The position numbers and the translations under genes are program-made. This document shows, piece by piece, positions 9,427-19,752 of a stretch of 64,000 nucleotides of DNA (within the stretch, counting starts at the first letter, position 1; each line of letters begins with the position of its first letter). Source of the DNA: Acuticoccus kalidii (GTDB lineage: Bacteria; Pseudomonadota; Alphaproteobacteria; Rhizobiales; Amorphaceae); the NCBI RefSeq assembly GCF_021556395.1, contig NZ_JAKGCS010000036.1:744001-808000 (forward strand). The letters are read 5' to 3'. The notes under the pieces are model-generated. The model had not been told where the DNA came from, did no database searches, and saw nothing but the letters and a program-made list of their open reading frames with translations.

Positions 9427-10032
9427 ATGCAAGCGTTCACCACGCTGACGGCGGTGGCAGCGCCTTTGCGGATGAACAATGTCGACACCGACATGATCAT
9501 CCCGAAGGATTATCTGAAGACGATCAAGCGGACCGGCCTCGGCCGCGGCCTCTTCGCCGAGGTCTCACGCAAGGCCGACGGCACGCCCGATCCGAATTTT
9601 CCGCTCAACCAGCCGGCCTATCAGAAGGCCGAGATCCTGGTGGCGGGGGACAATTTCGGTTGTGGCTCGTCGCGGGAGCACGCTCCCTGGGCGCTTCTCG
9701 ATCGCGGGATCCGCTGCGTGATCTCCACCTCGTTCGCCGATATCTTCTATCAGAACTGCTTCAAGAACGGCGTTCTGCCGGTGAAGGTGACGCCGGAGGA
9801 GCTGGAGCGGCTGATGAATCACGCCGATCGCGGCGCCAATGCGACGCTGACGGTGGACCTTCCGAACCAGACCATCGACGGCCCCGATGGCGATCCGATC
9901 CATTTCGACATCGACGCCGGCCTCAAGCACTGCCTCGTGAACGGTCTCGACGAGATCGCCCTCACCCTGCAGAAGGGCGTCGCCGTCGAACAGCACGAGC
10001 GGCACCTTGCCGAGGCGCGCCCCTGGGTCTGA
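9427..10032 (+). CDS. leuD: 3-isopropylmalate dehydratase small subunit
   Basis: Small subunit of isopropylmalate isomerase, 201 residues, the usual LeuD length. With the iron-sulfur LeuC subunit it isomerises 2-isopropylmalate to 3-isopropylmalate in leucine biosynthesis. Diagnostic motifs are NVDTDMIIPKDYLK near residue 20 and GDNFGCGSSREHAPWAL near residue 78, which forms the substrate-specificity loop. GAGGAGAGAGG precedes the ATG. leuC is not in the window; leuC and leuD are commonly unlinked in Rhizobiales. A clear terminator follows 28 bp downstream. Confidence 0.96.
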   Translation: MQAFTTLTAVAAPLRMNNVDTDMIIPKDYLKTIKRTGLGRGLFAEVSRKADGTPDPNFPLNQPAYQKAEILVAGDNFGCGSSREHAPWALLDRGIRCVISTSFADIFYQNCFKNGVLPVKVTPEELERLMNHADRGANATLTVDLPNQTIDGPDGDPIHFDIDAGLKHCLVNGLDEIALTLQKGVAVEQHERHLAEARPWV

Positions 10033-10060
10033 CGCCCGCCGATCCATCGAGACGAAAAAA

Positions 10061-10093
10061 GCCCCGGATGGCGAAACCATCCGGGGCTTTTTC
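10061..10093. terminator. Bidirectional rho-independent terminator between leuD and tkt
   Basis: A perfect 11-bp stem (GCCCCGGATGG with CCATCCGGGGC, loop CGAAA) is flanked by AAAAAA on the left and TTTTT on the right. It can therefore stop transcripts from leuD on the plus strand and from the convergent transketolase gene on the minus strand. Confidence 0.93.
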
Positions 10094-10122
10094 GTGTGTC
10101 CCGATGTGGGGTGCGGTCGACC

Positions 10123-12135
10123 TCAGCGGCCGAGACGCTCGCGCACGGCGTGCACGACATGATCGGCGGTGATGCCGAAATGCTCATAGAGCTGCTTATA
10201 GGGCCCGGACGCGCCATAGCCCTTCATCCCGACGAAGATGCCGTCGCGGCCGATGATCGAATCCCAGCCCTGACGCACCGCCGCCTCGATGGCGACCTTC
10301 ACCGGCGCGTCGCCGATGACGGCATTGCGGTAATCCTCGTCCGCCTCGTCGAACAGCTCCATGCACGGCACCGACACGACGCAGGTCGGAATGTCGAGAT
10401 TGCTGAGCGTCTGCGCGGCGGCGACGGCGATTTCGACCTCCGAGCCGGTCGCGAAGATGGTCGCGATCGGATCGTCGTTCGCTTCGACGAGGGTATAGGC
10501 ACCGCGGCGCATGCGGTTGTCCTTGGTGCCCGGCGCGGCGAGCACCGGGAGATTTTGGCGGGTGAGCGCCATGACCGACGGACGGTTCTCTTCGAGCGCG
10601 ATTTCCCAGGCCTCCGCCGTCTCGACCGCGTCGGCCGGACGGAAGACGAGGAGGTTCGGCATCGCGCGCAGCGCGGCGAGGTGCTCGACCGGCTGGTGGG
10701 TCGGCCCGTCCTCGCCGAGGCCGATCGAATCGTGCGTCATCACGTAGACGACACGCAGACCCATCAGCGCCGACAGACGCATCGCCGGACGGCAATAGTC
10801 CGAGAAGGTGAGGAAGGTGCCGCCATAGGGGATGAGACCGCCCGCGAGCGCCATCCCATTCATCGCCGCGGCCATGCCGTGCTCGCGGATCCCGTAATGG
10901 ATATAGCGGCCGTGATAGTCGTCAGCGCTGACCGGGGCGAGCTGGTCGGTCTTGGTGTTGTTCGAGCCGGTGAGATCGGCCGACCCGCCGATCGTCTCGG
11001 GAAGCACGGCGTTGATGGTGCCGAGCACGCGCTCGGACGCCTTGCGGGTCGCGAGAGAGGGGCGCTCCTCGAGAAGCTCGTTGCGCAGCGCGGCCATCGC
11101 GGGGGCGAACTCGCTCGGCAACTCGCCGCGGAGCCGGCGGTCGAACTGGGCGCGGCTCTCCGCCTCCATCGCGTCATAACGCTGGCGCCAGCCCTGATGA
11201 GCCTGGGCGGAGCGAAGGCCGGCGATCCGCCATGCGTCGCGAATGTCCTCCGGGACCTCGAACGGCTCGGCCTTCCAGCCGAGGGCGTTGCGGGTCGCGG
11301 TCGCCTCGGCGGCGCCGAGCGGCGAGCCGTGGACGCCGGACGTGTTCGCCTTGTTGGGCGAGCCGAAGCCGATCGTCGTCTTCGCGGCGATGAGGGTGGG
11401 GCGGTCGCTCGCCGCCGCCCGCTTCAACGCGGCGTCGATCGCGATGGGGTCGTGCCCGTCGATCCGCTCGGCGGCCCAGCCGGCGGCCTGGAAGCGCATC
11501 ACGACGTCTCCCGATTCCGACAGAGAGGTCGGCCCGTCGATCGAAATGCCGTTGTCGTCGAAGATCACCGTGAGCTTGTTGAGCTTCAGGTGACCGGCGA
11601 GCGAAATCGCCTCGTGGCTGAGCCCTTCCATGAGGTCGCCGTCGGAGGCGAGCACGAAGGTGCGATAGTTGACGATCCCGTCACCGAACTCGGCGTTCAT
11701 GATCCGCTCGCCGAGCGCCATGCCGACCGACGTCGCGATCCCCTGGCCGAGCGGGCCGGTGGTGATCTCGACGCCGCGCCCGTGCATCGCGCCTTCGATG
11801 CCGGTCGCGTGCATGTATTCGGGGTGGCCGGGCGTCTTCGAGTTGAGCTGGCGGAAGCGCTTCAACTCGTCGATGGTGAAATCCTCGTAGCCGAGGAGGT
11901 GATAGAGAGAATAAAGCAGCATCGAGCCGTGACCGGCCGACAGCACGAAGCGGTCGCGATTCGGCCACTCTGGGTGTGCCGGATCCACGTTGATATGATG
12001 GACGAACAACGTCGTCACCAAGTCGGCTGCACCCATCGGAAGACCGGGATGGCCGGACTTCGCCGCCTCCACTGCATCGACCGACAGCATCCTGATGGCG
12101 TTCGCCATCGGTTTTAGCTTGTCCACATCCACCAT
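10123..12135 (-). CDS. tkt: Transketolase
   Basis: Thiamine-diphosphate enzyme of the pentose phosphate and Calvin-type carbon rearrangements, 670 residues. Visible motifs: SGHPGLPMGAADL near the N-terminus, GHGSMLLYSLYHLLGY, the ThDP/metal motif GDGDLMEG-type (ASDGDLMEGLSHEA) with EAISLAGH, the pyrimidine-domain GIREHGMAAAMNGMA, and DSIGLGEDGPTHQPVEHLAALRA. Length and motif order are normal for the family. I chose the ATG at 12135 (MVDVDKLKPMANAIRML), which matches where the family begins; an upstream in-frame start at 12207 would add 24 unconserved residues. It is divergent from the DUF4164-like/zapA pair. Confidence 0.96.
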   Translation of the reverse strand: MVDVDKLKPMANAIRMLSVDAVEAAKSGHPGLPMGAADLVTTLFVHHINVDPAHPEWPNRDRFVLSAGHGSMLLYSLYHLLGYEDFTIDELKRFRQLNSKTPGHPEYMHATGIEGAMHGRGVEITTGPLGQGIATSVGMALGERIMNAEFGDGIVNYRTFVLASDGDLMEGLSHEAISLAGHLKLNKLTVIFDDNGISIDGPTSLSESGDVVMRFQAAGWAAERIDGHDPIAIDAALKRAAASDRPTLIAAKTTIGFGSPNKANTSGVHGSPLGAAEATATRNALGWKAEPFEVPEDIRDAWRIAGLRSAQAHQGWRQRYDAMEAESRAQFDRRLRGELPSEFAPAMAALRNELLEERPSLATRKASERVLGTINAVLPETIGGSADLTGSNNTKTDQLAPVSADDYHGRYIHYGIREHGMAAAMNGMALAGGLIPYGGTFLTFSDYCRPAMRLSALMGLRVVYVMTHDSIGLGEDGPTHQPVEHLAALRAMPNLLVFRPADAVETAEAWEIALEENRPSVMALTRQNLPVLAAPGTKDNRMRRGAYTLVEANDDPIATIFATGSEVEIAVAAAQTLSNLDIPTCVVSVPCMELFDEADEDYRNAVIGDAPVKVAIEAAVRQGWDSIIGRDGIFVGMKGYGASGPYKQLYEHFGITADHVVHAVRERLGR

Positions 12136-12232
12136 CTGAGACACTCGAAGGGCTTGGTATTTATCGTTTACGGGCGTCACATAACGCACGTGTCGGGGAA
12201 CACGCAAAGCGCTGCGTGCAAGGAGAAGTCAA

Positions 12233-12532
12233 ATCGCTGGTCATAGAACGCTCCAGGCTGTTGCGCGGCTCGAAGCGGCTCTGCACCGTCTCGAGGCTGC
12301 GGTCGCCGTCAATGGCGAGTCGTCCCAGTCCGTCGAAGCGCTGCGGGACGACCGCGTGCGGCTCGAACGCGACCGGGCCGAACTTGCCGCCAAGCTCGAT
12401 GCGGCCGAGGCGCGGGCGCAGCGTTTGCGTGAGGCGAACCAGGAGGTCGCGCACCGCCTGGTCGCGGTGATGGAGCGCGTGCGGCGGATGGATCCCGCCG
12501 CCGCCGAAGGCAAAGGGGAGGGACTGCCCTGA
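12233..12532 (+). CDS. DUF4164-like small coiled-coil protein, apparent ATC start
   Basis: An open frame ending in TGA at 12530-12532 encodes a 99-residue, almost entirely helical protein (for example VARLEAALHRLEAAV, then LRDDRVRLERDRAELAAKL). This fits the DUF4164 proteins commonly found between tkt and zapA in Rhizobiales. No ATG, GTG or TTG lies at the expected N-terminus. An in-frame stop (TAA, 12182) closes the frame upstream. AAGGAG at 12220-12225 sits seven bases before the ATC at 12233, so ATC is the best-placed initiator; CTG at 12212 is an alternative without a ribosome binding site. A base error in the source sequence would also explain this. The role is unknown. Confidence 0.7.
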   Translation: MAGHRTLQAVARLEAALHRLEAAVAVNGESSQSVEALRDDRVRLERDRAELAAKLDAAEARAQRLREANQEVAHRLVAVMERVRRMDPAAAEGKGEGLP

Positions 12533-13230
12533 ACCAGGTTCGCGTCACGATCGATGGTCACGCCTACCGGATGGCCTGCGAGGAGGGCGACGAGGATCGC
12601 GTCACCTCGCTGGCGACGGAACTCGACACGACCATCCGTCAATTGAAGGCGAAAACGGGCGAGATCGGTGATCGGCGCATCTCCGTGATGGCCGGTCTCG
12701 TCGTTCTCGACCGCCTGCGGGCGGCTGAGGAGAAGAATGCCGAACTCGCCGCTCATATCGCAGCGCTCGAAAGGGCGCGGGAGGCGGCGGCGCTCGCCTC
12801 CGAGGGGGAAGACGAGCCGCTGATCGAACGGCTCGACGCGGCGACCGACGCCGTGGAGCGCATGACGCGGATGCTCAATGACCAGATCCACGCCGCGAGC
12901 GAGGAGGTGAGCCATGCCGGGCATGTCAGCGCCACCTTCGGCCGGGCGCCGGAGGGCGCGACGGACACCGCCGCGTTCGGCGAGCGCCGTGTGGAACGGC
13001 GGGCAGAGCGCCAGGAACCGCGTCTGTCGGAGCCGCCCCGCGTCGCGACGTCCACCGTCGCGGCGACGGCCGCCATGGAGGCCGGCGATGCGCCATCCCC
13101 ACCCGTCGGCGCGCACCCGTCCGCGGCCGACGACGGCACGAGCCGCATCGAGCCCCATTTCGGCGGGCATGAGGACGACGATGACGATGATGGCGGGGAC
13201 ATGATCCCTTCCTTCATGCAGCCCACCTGA
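12529..13230 (+). CDS. zapA: Cell division protein ZapA, long form, apparent CTG start
   Basis: ZapA binds FtsZ and promotes filament bundling at the division site. The family core is clear: VRVTIDGHAYRMACEEGDEDRVTSLATELD, then a helix with ISVMAGLVVLDRLRAAEE. The ATG at 12571 would delete the first beta strand, and no ATG, GTG or TTG lies upstream in frame. CTG at 12529 gives NQVRVTIDG in the right place and overlaps the TGA of the previous gene as CTGA, the same geometry as ATGA. With that start the protein has 233 residues, about twice the usual ZapA length. The extra C-terminal part is low-complexity and ends in a run of acidic residues. Confidence 0.82.
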   Translation: MNQVRVTIDGHAYRMACEEGDEDRVTSLATELDTTIRQLKAKTGEIGDRRISVMAGLVVLDRLRAAEEKNAELAAHIAALERAREAAALASEGEDEPLIERLDAATDAVERMTRMLNDQIHAASEEVSHAGHVSATFGRAPEGATDTAAFGERRVERRAERQEPRLSEPPRVATSTVAATAAMEAGDAPSPPVGAHPSAADDGTSRIEPHFGGHEDDDDDDGGDMIPSFMQPT

Positions 13231-13231
13231 C

Positions 13232-13344
13232 GCGGGCGGCGTTTCGCGCTCCACCCGTGCGGGCGAAAGCGACTGGCGACGTTGCGCCCGCCGGACGACG
13301 GCACGGCGCTATCGGCGGCCGGCCCACGCGAGGGGGCCGCCCGC
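13232..13344. other. Structured zapA-ettA convergent intergenic region
   Basis: The two convergent genes are separated by 123 bp. A 9-bp arm GCGGGCGGC (13232-13240) can pair with GCCGCCCGC (13336-13344). Inside it a local hairpin uses GGCGGCC (13314-13320) and GGCCGCC (13335-13341). No T run follows either arm, so these may act as a rho-independent-like terminator pair only weakly, or as a small structured RNA. This is where 6S RNA lies in many alphaproteobacteria, but I do not recognise 6S RNA here. Confidence 0.4.
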
Positions 13345-13353
13345 CGTCATGCC

Positions 13354-15006
<1,653 letters not shown>

Positions 15007-15328
15007 GACGGGACGGTCCTTCGATAGAGCGTCGACGCGCGCACCGGCGGCGTGTGGCTGACCCAGCCGCTCGGCGGATGCGCGTTAAGAATGAGTGGCG
15101 CGGCAAAGCCGCCGATCCGGCGCTCGCCCCGCATTCCGTTCGGTTCCAACCACACTTCGCGTCGCGGCGATAGTCCCGTCGGCGACGGAACGACCGAACG
15201 CCGCGCGAGTGGAGGCCTGACCTCGGACGTGTCCTGAACCAAATCGACGCCGCGCCTCGCCGGATCACGAGGAGGCACGACGCCGTGATGGTCGTTCAGG
15301 GCGCGCCCGTGCGCGCGGGAGCGCGTTT
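15007..15328. other. Intergenic, greA to ettA (322 bp)
   Basis: No gene is recognised here. It should hold the end of the greA transcript and the ettA promoter, both on the minus strand. Open frames in it are short, Arg-rich and lack ribosome binding sites, as expected from GC-rich noncoding DNA. GC-rich partial inverted repeats sit just below the greA stop (about 15301-15328) without a convincing T run. Confidence 0.5.
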
Positions 15329-15802
15329 TTAGTTGAACCGCACCTCGGTGATTTCGTAGGCGCGGGCGCCACCGGGTGCGGACACCTCGACCGAGTCGCC
15401 GACCGACTTGCCGATCAAGGCGCGCGCGATGGGGGAGGAGATCGAGATGCGCCCGGCCTTCACGTCGGCTTCGACGTCGCCGACGATCTGATACTTGCGC
15501 TCCTGGTCCGTATCCTCGTCCACCAAGGTGACGTGGGCGCCGAACTTCACCGTGTCGCCGGAAAGCTTTTTCACGTCGATCACTTCGGCGCGGGACAGCA
15601 TGTCCTCCAATTCGGCGATCCGGCCCTCGTTGTGGCTCTGCGCCTCTTTGGCGGCGTGGTATTCAGCGTTCTCCGACAGGTCGCCATGGGCGCGCGCCTC
15701 GGAGATCGCCGCGATGATTTTCGGGCGTTCCTCCGCGGTCCGGCGCTTCAGCTCACTTTCCAACGACGCATACCCCTGCGCCGTCATCGGGATCTTTTCC
15801 AT
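15329..15802 (-). CDS. greA: Transcription elongation factor GreA
   Basis: GreA rescues arrested RNA polymerase by stimulating transcript cleavage. The 157-residue product begins MEKIPMTAQGY. The N-terminal coiled-coil tip carries the acidic residues in ARAHGDLSENAEYHAAKEAQ that reach the active site, and the C-terminal FKBP-like domain ends SPIARALIGKSVGDSVEVSAPGG. Length is normal (158 in E. coli). The ATG at 15802 is chosen by homology; a GTG at 15826 is in frame but adds residues not found in the family. It lies 82 bp downstream of carB on the same strand, a linkage common in Rhizobiales. Confidence 0.96.
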   Translation of the reverse strand: MEKIPMTAQGYASLESELKRRTAEERPKIIAAISEARAHGDLSENAEYHAAKEAQSHNEGRIAELEDMLSRAEVIDVKKLSGDTVKFGAHVTLVDEDTDQERKYQIVGDVEADVKAGRISISSPIARALIGKSVGDSVEVSAPGGARAYEITEVRFN

Positions 15803-15884
15803 GGTCCGAACTTTCTTAAACACCACTCGAGCGAGCGATTTTCGCTAGTCTCCACCAAGCCGTGATGGAAATGCAAGCATTCGC

Positions 15885-18800
15885 TCAGCGCGTTGGCAAC
15901 GACGTTACGTAAGACTGCATGGGCCGCACCTCAAGCTCCTGCGAGTCTTGTAGTGCAATTCCTTCGACAGCCGCCAAAGCGCCCGCCAAAGTGGTATAAT
16001 ACGGCACTTTATGGAAAAGCGCCGCCCGTCGCATGTCTCGAGAGTCGGTGAGGGATTGCGGCCCTTCGGCCGTGTTGAGCACGAGCTGAACTGCCCCGTT
16101 CTTGATCGCGTCGACGATGTGAGGCCGGCCTTCGGAGACCTTGTTAACGCGCTTGCACGGGATTCCGTTCGCTTCGAGATCGCGCTGGGTGCCCGAGGTC
16201 GCGAGCAGCGAAAATCCCTGCTCGACGAGATCGGCCGCAACCTTGCGGATCGTCGGCTTGTCCGCATCGCGAACCGACACGAAGACGGTGCCCGATTTGG
16301 GCAAACCGTTCCCCGCCGCCATCTGCGACTTGGTGAACGCCATCGCGAAGGAGCGGTCGATGCCCATCACCTCGCCGGTCGACTTCATCTCCGGGCCGAG
16401 CACGGTGTCGACGTCCGGGAAGCGCGCGAAGGGGAAGACGGCTTCCTTCACCGACACATGGTCGAGCGGCTGGGCGCTGAGATTGAACGTCTTCAACCGC
16501 TCGCCGGCCATGAGACGCGCGGCGATCTTGGCGATCGGCACGCCGATGGTCTTCGCGACGAAGGGCACCGTGCGCGACGCGCGCGGGTTCACCTCGAGGA
16601 TGTAGATCGTCCCGTTCTTGACTGCGAACTGCACGTTCATCAGCCCGACCACGCCGAGCGCCAGCGCGAGCGCCGAGGTCTGGGCGCGAAGCTGCTCGAC
16701 GATGTCGGCCGACAGCGTGCGCGGGGGCAGCGAGCAGGCGGAATCGCCGGAGTGGATGCCGGCTTCCTCGATGTGCTCCATCACGCCGCAGACGAAGACG
16801 TCCGTCCCGTCCGAGAGCGCGTCGACGTCGACCTCGACCGCGTTGTCGAGATAGCGGTCGAAGAGGAGCGGGTTCTTGCCGAGCAGCATGTTGATCTGCC
16901 CGGTCTTGTCGTTCGGATATTTCGACCGGATGTGCGGCGGGATGAGGTTCTGCAGCGAGCCGAAGAGATAGCGGTCGAGCCCATCCTCGGTGCGGATCAC
17001 CTCCATCGCGCGGCCACCGAGCACGTAGGACGGCCGCACCACGAGCGGCATGCCGACATCGCCGGTGATGATCCGCGCCTGCTCGACCGAGTAGGCGATG
17101 CCGTTCTCGGGCTGCTTGAGGTGCAGCTTGGTGAGGAGCTTCTGGAAGCGGTCGCGGTCCTCGGCGAGGTCGATCGCGTCGACCGAGGTGCCGAGGATCG
17201 TATAGCCGCCGTCGACGAGATGCTCGGCGAGGCCGAGCGGGGTCTGTCCGCCGAACTGCACGATGCAGCCCATCAGGCGGCCGGTGGATTTCTCGACCCG
17301 CAGGATCTCGAGGACGTCCTCTTGGCTGAGCGGCTCGAAATAGAGGCGGTCAGAGGTGTCGAAATCGGTCGACACCGTCTCCGGGTTGCAGTTGACCATG
17401 ATGGTCTCGATGCCGGCCTCTTTGAGCGCATAGGCGGCATGACAGCAGCAATAGTCGAACTCGATGCCTTGGCCGATCCGGTTCGGACCGCCGCCGAGGA
17501 TCACCACCTTGTTGCGGTTCGACGGCGCGGCCTCGTTCTGGCCCTTGCCGCTGACGTCCGATTCGTAGGTGGAATACATGTAGGCGGTGGGCGCCGCGAA
17601 CTCGGCGGCGCACGTGTCGATCCGCTTGAAGACCGGATGCACGTCCAGCGCCTCGCGCAGGGCGAGAACCTCATTGGCGCTGTCGAGGCCGGCGAGGGAG
17701 GCGAGACGCTGATCGGAAAAGCCGTTCGCCTTCAGCATCCGCAGATTGGCGCGATCCTGCGGCAGGCCGTACTCGCGCACCCGCTTCTCGAGCTCGATGA
17801 TCCCCATGATCTCGGTGAGGAACCACTTGTCGATCTGGCACTGGGCATAGATCGCGTCGACCGAGAAGCCGCGCCGCATCGCTTCGGCGACCTTAAGGAT
17901 CCGGTCGGGCCGCGGCACGGTGATCGCGGAGCGGATCGCCTGATTGTCCTCGCCCATGCCGAGACCTTCGATCTCGACATCGTCGAACCCGGTGAGCCCG
18001 GTTTCGAGACCGCGCAGCGCCTTCTGCATCGCTTCGGGGAAGGTGCGGCCGATCGCCATCACCTCGCCGACGGAGCGCATCGAGGTCGTCAGCGTGGTGT
18101 CCGCGCCGGGGAACTTCTCGAAGGTGAAGCGCGGCATCTTCACGACGATATAATCGATCGTCGGCTCGAAGGAGGCGGGCATCGCCCCCTTGGTGATGTC
18201 GTTCTCGAGCTCGTCGAGCGTGTAGCCGACGGCGAGCTTGGCCGCGACGCGCGCGATCGGGAAACCGGTCGCCTTCGAGGCCAGCGCCGAGGAGCGCGAC
18301 ACGCGCGGGTTCATCTCGATGACGACCATGCGGCCGTCTTCGGGATTGACCGCGAATTGGACGTTGGAGCCGCCGGTCTCGACGCCGATCTTGCGCAGCA
18401 CCGCGATCGAGGCCGACCGCATCCGCTGATATTCCTTGTCGGTCAGCGTGAGGGCGGGGGCGACGGTGATCGAATCGCCCGTGTGGACGCCCATCGGATC
18501 GATATTCTCGATCGAGCAGATGATGATGGCATTGTCCGCGCGGTCGCGGACCACCTCCATCTCGAACTCCTTCCAGCCGAGCACCGATTCCTCGATCAGC
18601 ACCTCGGTCGTCGGGGAGGCATCGAGACCGCCTTCGACGATGTTGAGGAACTCCTCGCGGTTATAGGCGATGCCGCCGCCGGTGCCGGCGAGGGTGAAGG
18701 AGGGCCGGATGATCGCCGGCAGGCCGATCGTGTCGAGCGCGGCGAGCGCCTCGGACAGCGAATGCGCGATCTCCGAGCGCGGCGATTCGAGGCCGATCTC

Positions 18801-19211
18801 GTTCATCGCCACCTTGAAGCGGTCCCGATCCTCGGCCGTCGCGATCGCCTCGGCGTTGGCGCCGATCATCTCGACGCCATGCTCGGTCAGGAAACCGCTT
18901 TCGAAGAGGGCGAGGGCGCAGTTCAGCGCCGTCTGGCCACCCATCGTCGGCAAAAGCGCGTCCGGTCGCTCTTTCAGAATGATCTTCTGAACGATCTCGG
19001 GCGTGATCGGCTCGATATAGGTCGCGTCAGCGAGCTCCGGGTCCGTCATGATCGTCGCCGGGTTCGAATTGACCAGGACGACGCGGTACCCTTCCTCTTT
19101 GAGCGCTTTGACGGCTTGCGTGCCCGAATAGTCGAACTCGCATGCCTGACCGATGATGATCGGTCCGGCGCCAATGATGAGGATCGTCGATATGTCGGTG
19201 CGTTTCGGCAT
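15885..19211 (-). CDS. carB: Carbamoyl-phosphate synthase large subunit
   Basis: Large subunit, 1108 residues, making carbamoyl phosphate for pyrimidine and arginine synthesis from bicarbonate, ATP and ammonia channelled from CarA. Two homologous ATP-grasp halves are visible: the first starts ILIIGAGPIIIGQACEFDYSGTQA, the second VVILGGGPNRIGQGIEFDYCCCHA. Each half has an EMNPRVSRSSALASKATG or EVNPRASRTVPFVAKTIG catalytic segment. The C-terminal 150 residues are the MGS-like allosteric domain (FVSVRDADKPTIRKVAADL). It is separated from carA by about 2.3 kb of other genes. Confidence 0.97.
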   Translation of the reverse strand: MPKRTDISTILIIGAGPIIIGQACEFDYSGTQAVKALKEEGYRVVLVNSNPATIMTDPELADATYIEPITPEIVQKIILKERPDALLPTMGGQTALNCALALFESGFLTEHGVEMIGANAEAIATAEDRDRFKVAMNEIGLESPRSEIAHSLSEALAALDTIGLPAIIRPSFTLAGTGGGIAYNREEFLNIVEGGLDASPTTEVLIEESVLGWKEFEMEVVRDRADNAIIICSIENIDPMGVHTGDSITVAPALTLTDKEYQRMRSASIAVLRKIGVETGGSNVQFAVNPEDGRMVVIEMNPRVSRSSALASKATGFPIARVAAKLAVGYTLDELENDITKGAMPASFEPTIDYIVVKMPRFTFEKFPGADTTLTTSMRSVGEVMAIGRTFPEAMQKALRGLETGLTGFDDVEIEGLGMGEDNQAIRSAITVPRPDRILKVAEAMRRGFSVDAIYAQCQIDKWFLTEIMGIIELEKRVREYGLPQDRANLRMLKANGFSDQRLASLAGLDSANEVLALREALDVHPVFKRIDTCAAEFAAPTAYMYSTYESDVSGKGQNEAAPSNRNKVVILGGGPNRIGQGIEFDYCCCHAAYALKEAGIETIMVNCNPETVSTDFDTSDRLYFEPLSQEDVLEILRVEKSTGRLMGCIVQFGGQTPLGLAEHLVDGGYTILGTSVDAIDLAEDRDRFQKLLTKLHLKQPENGIAYSVEQARIITGDVGMPLVVRPSYVLGGRAMEVIRTEDGLDRYLFGSLQNLIPPHIRSKYPNDKTGQINMLLGKNPLLFDRYLDNAVEVDVDALSDGTDVFVCGVMEHIEEAGIHSGDSACSLPPRTLSADIVEQLRAQTSALALALGVVGLMNVQFAVKNGTIYILEVNPRASRTVPFVAKTIGVPIAKIAARLMAGERLKTFNLSAQPLDHVSVKEAVFPFARFPDVDTVLGPEMKSTGEVMGIDRSFAMAFTKSQMAAGNGLPKSGTVFVSVRDADKPTIRKVAADLVEQGFSLLATSGTQRDLEANGIPCKRVNKVSEGRPHIVDAIKNGAVQLVLNTAEGPQSLTDSRDMRRAALFHKVPYYTTLAGALAAVEGIALQDSQELEVRPMQSYVTSLPTR

Positions 19212-19306
19212 GAAGGACCGTTTGGGGGGACCCTTGTGAGAATTCTAAGTGCGGGATGGGAGAACCCCGCCCGCTATATAGGGTCAGAGGCGCAACGCAA
19301 AGCCGC

Positions 19307-19573
19307 TCAATCGTCGTCGTCCTCGTCGACCGATTTCACGTCCGGTTCGGTCGGAGAGGACCATTGCACGGTGCGCCCGTCGAATTCCTCGACGCCGCAG
19401 GCAATCGCATAGCACGCGAGGCGCACCGTTCGCGGAATTTCGACGGTTTTCCCGTCCCGATCACCGCGCTCATAATATTGGATCATTCGCCGCTTCAGGC
19501 CGAGCCTGTCGGCGAGTTCCCGCTGTTTCCATCCGTTCGCTTTCCGCCAGGCTCGGAATTGCTCGGGTGTCAT
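19307..19573 (-). CDS. XRE-family helix-turn-helix regulator
   Basis: An 88-residue DNA-binding protein, essentially a single HTH domain: MTPEQFRAWRKANGWKQRELADRLGLKRRMIQYYERG, with recognition helix around KRRMIQYYE. A short helical segment (IPRTVRLACYAIACG) and an acidic tail ending in DEDDDD follow. Small XRE proteins of this kind act as repressors, often of their own promoter. The ATG at 19573 is where the HTH begins; the frame continues upstream to 19666 but would run through the operator array. Three dyad sites lie 26-102 bp before the start, so autoregulation is likely. It is divergent from the micro-ORFs and the metallopeptidase gene. Confidence 0.8.
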   Translation of the reverse strand: MTPEQFRAWRKANGWKQRELADRLGLKRRMIQYYERGDRDGKTVEIPRTVRLACYAIACGVEEFDGRTVQWSSPTEPDVKSVDEDDDD

Positions 19574-19598
19574 CGTGCCAAGTTCCAGAAAAAATTGT

Positions 19599-19675
19599 GC
19601 GCAATAAATGCGCCTTACCCCTTTAAAAGGCGCACGAGTTGCGCATATAAGGGGTGAGAGGCGCACTTATTGCGG
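19599..19675. promoter_or_regulatory. Three phased dyad operators GCGCA-N5-TGCGC
   Basis: Three 15-bp dyads lie at 19599-19613, 19630-19644 and 19661-19675. The first two are perfect; the third reads TGCGG at its right end. Centres are at 19606, 19637 and 19668, exactly 31 bp apart, or three helical turns. ACCCCTT (19617-19623) and AAGGGGT (19649-19655) are placed symmetrically about the middle site, so the whole block is a large palindrome centred near 19637. A TATAAG (19646-19651) could be a plus-strand -10 element. The position between a divergent XRE gene and small ORFs suggests a repressor operator controlling both directions. Confidence 0.72.
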
Positions 19676-19686
19676 TAGAGGTAGCG

Positions 19687-19752
19687 ATGTTTCATTGCAA
19701 ACGCCAGCCGTTTCGCGCCGCGCCATTTCGTTTCACACGCGCTGAGGAATGA
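19687..19752 (+). CDS. Possible 21-residue leader peptide ORF
   Basis: A short frame (MFHCKRQPF..., rich in Arg and Phe) starts with an ATG five bases after AGAGG, a good ribosome binding site. It lies just beyond the last operator and ends in TGA overlapping the ATG of the next small ORF as ATGA. The signals favour translation, but at this length a chance ORF cannot be excluded. No function is inferred. Confidence 0.35.
   Translation: MFHCKRQPFRAAPFRFTRAEE

Noticed and set aside
13231..13353. Possible 6S RNA (ssrS) downstream of zapA, its usual place in alphaproteobacteria
   Set aside because: The region is too short at about 120 bp and I could not recognise the characteristic open central bubble or conserved flanks. 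A covariance-model search with the 6S family would decide.
16011..19412. 1133-codon plus-strand open frame opposite carB
   Set aside because: Same cause: antisense of a conserved gene, no ribosome binding site, composition of a GC-rich shadow frame.
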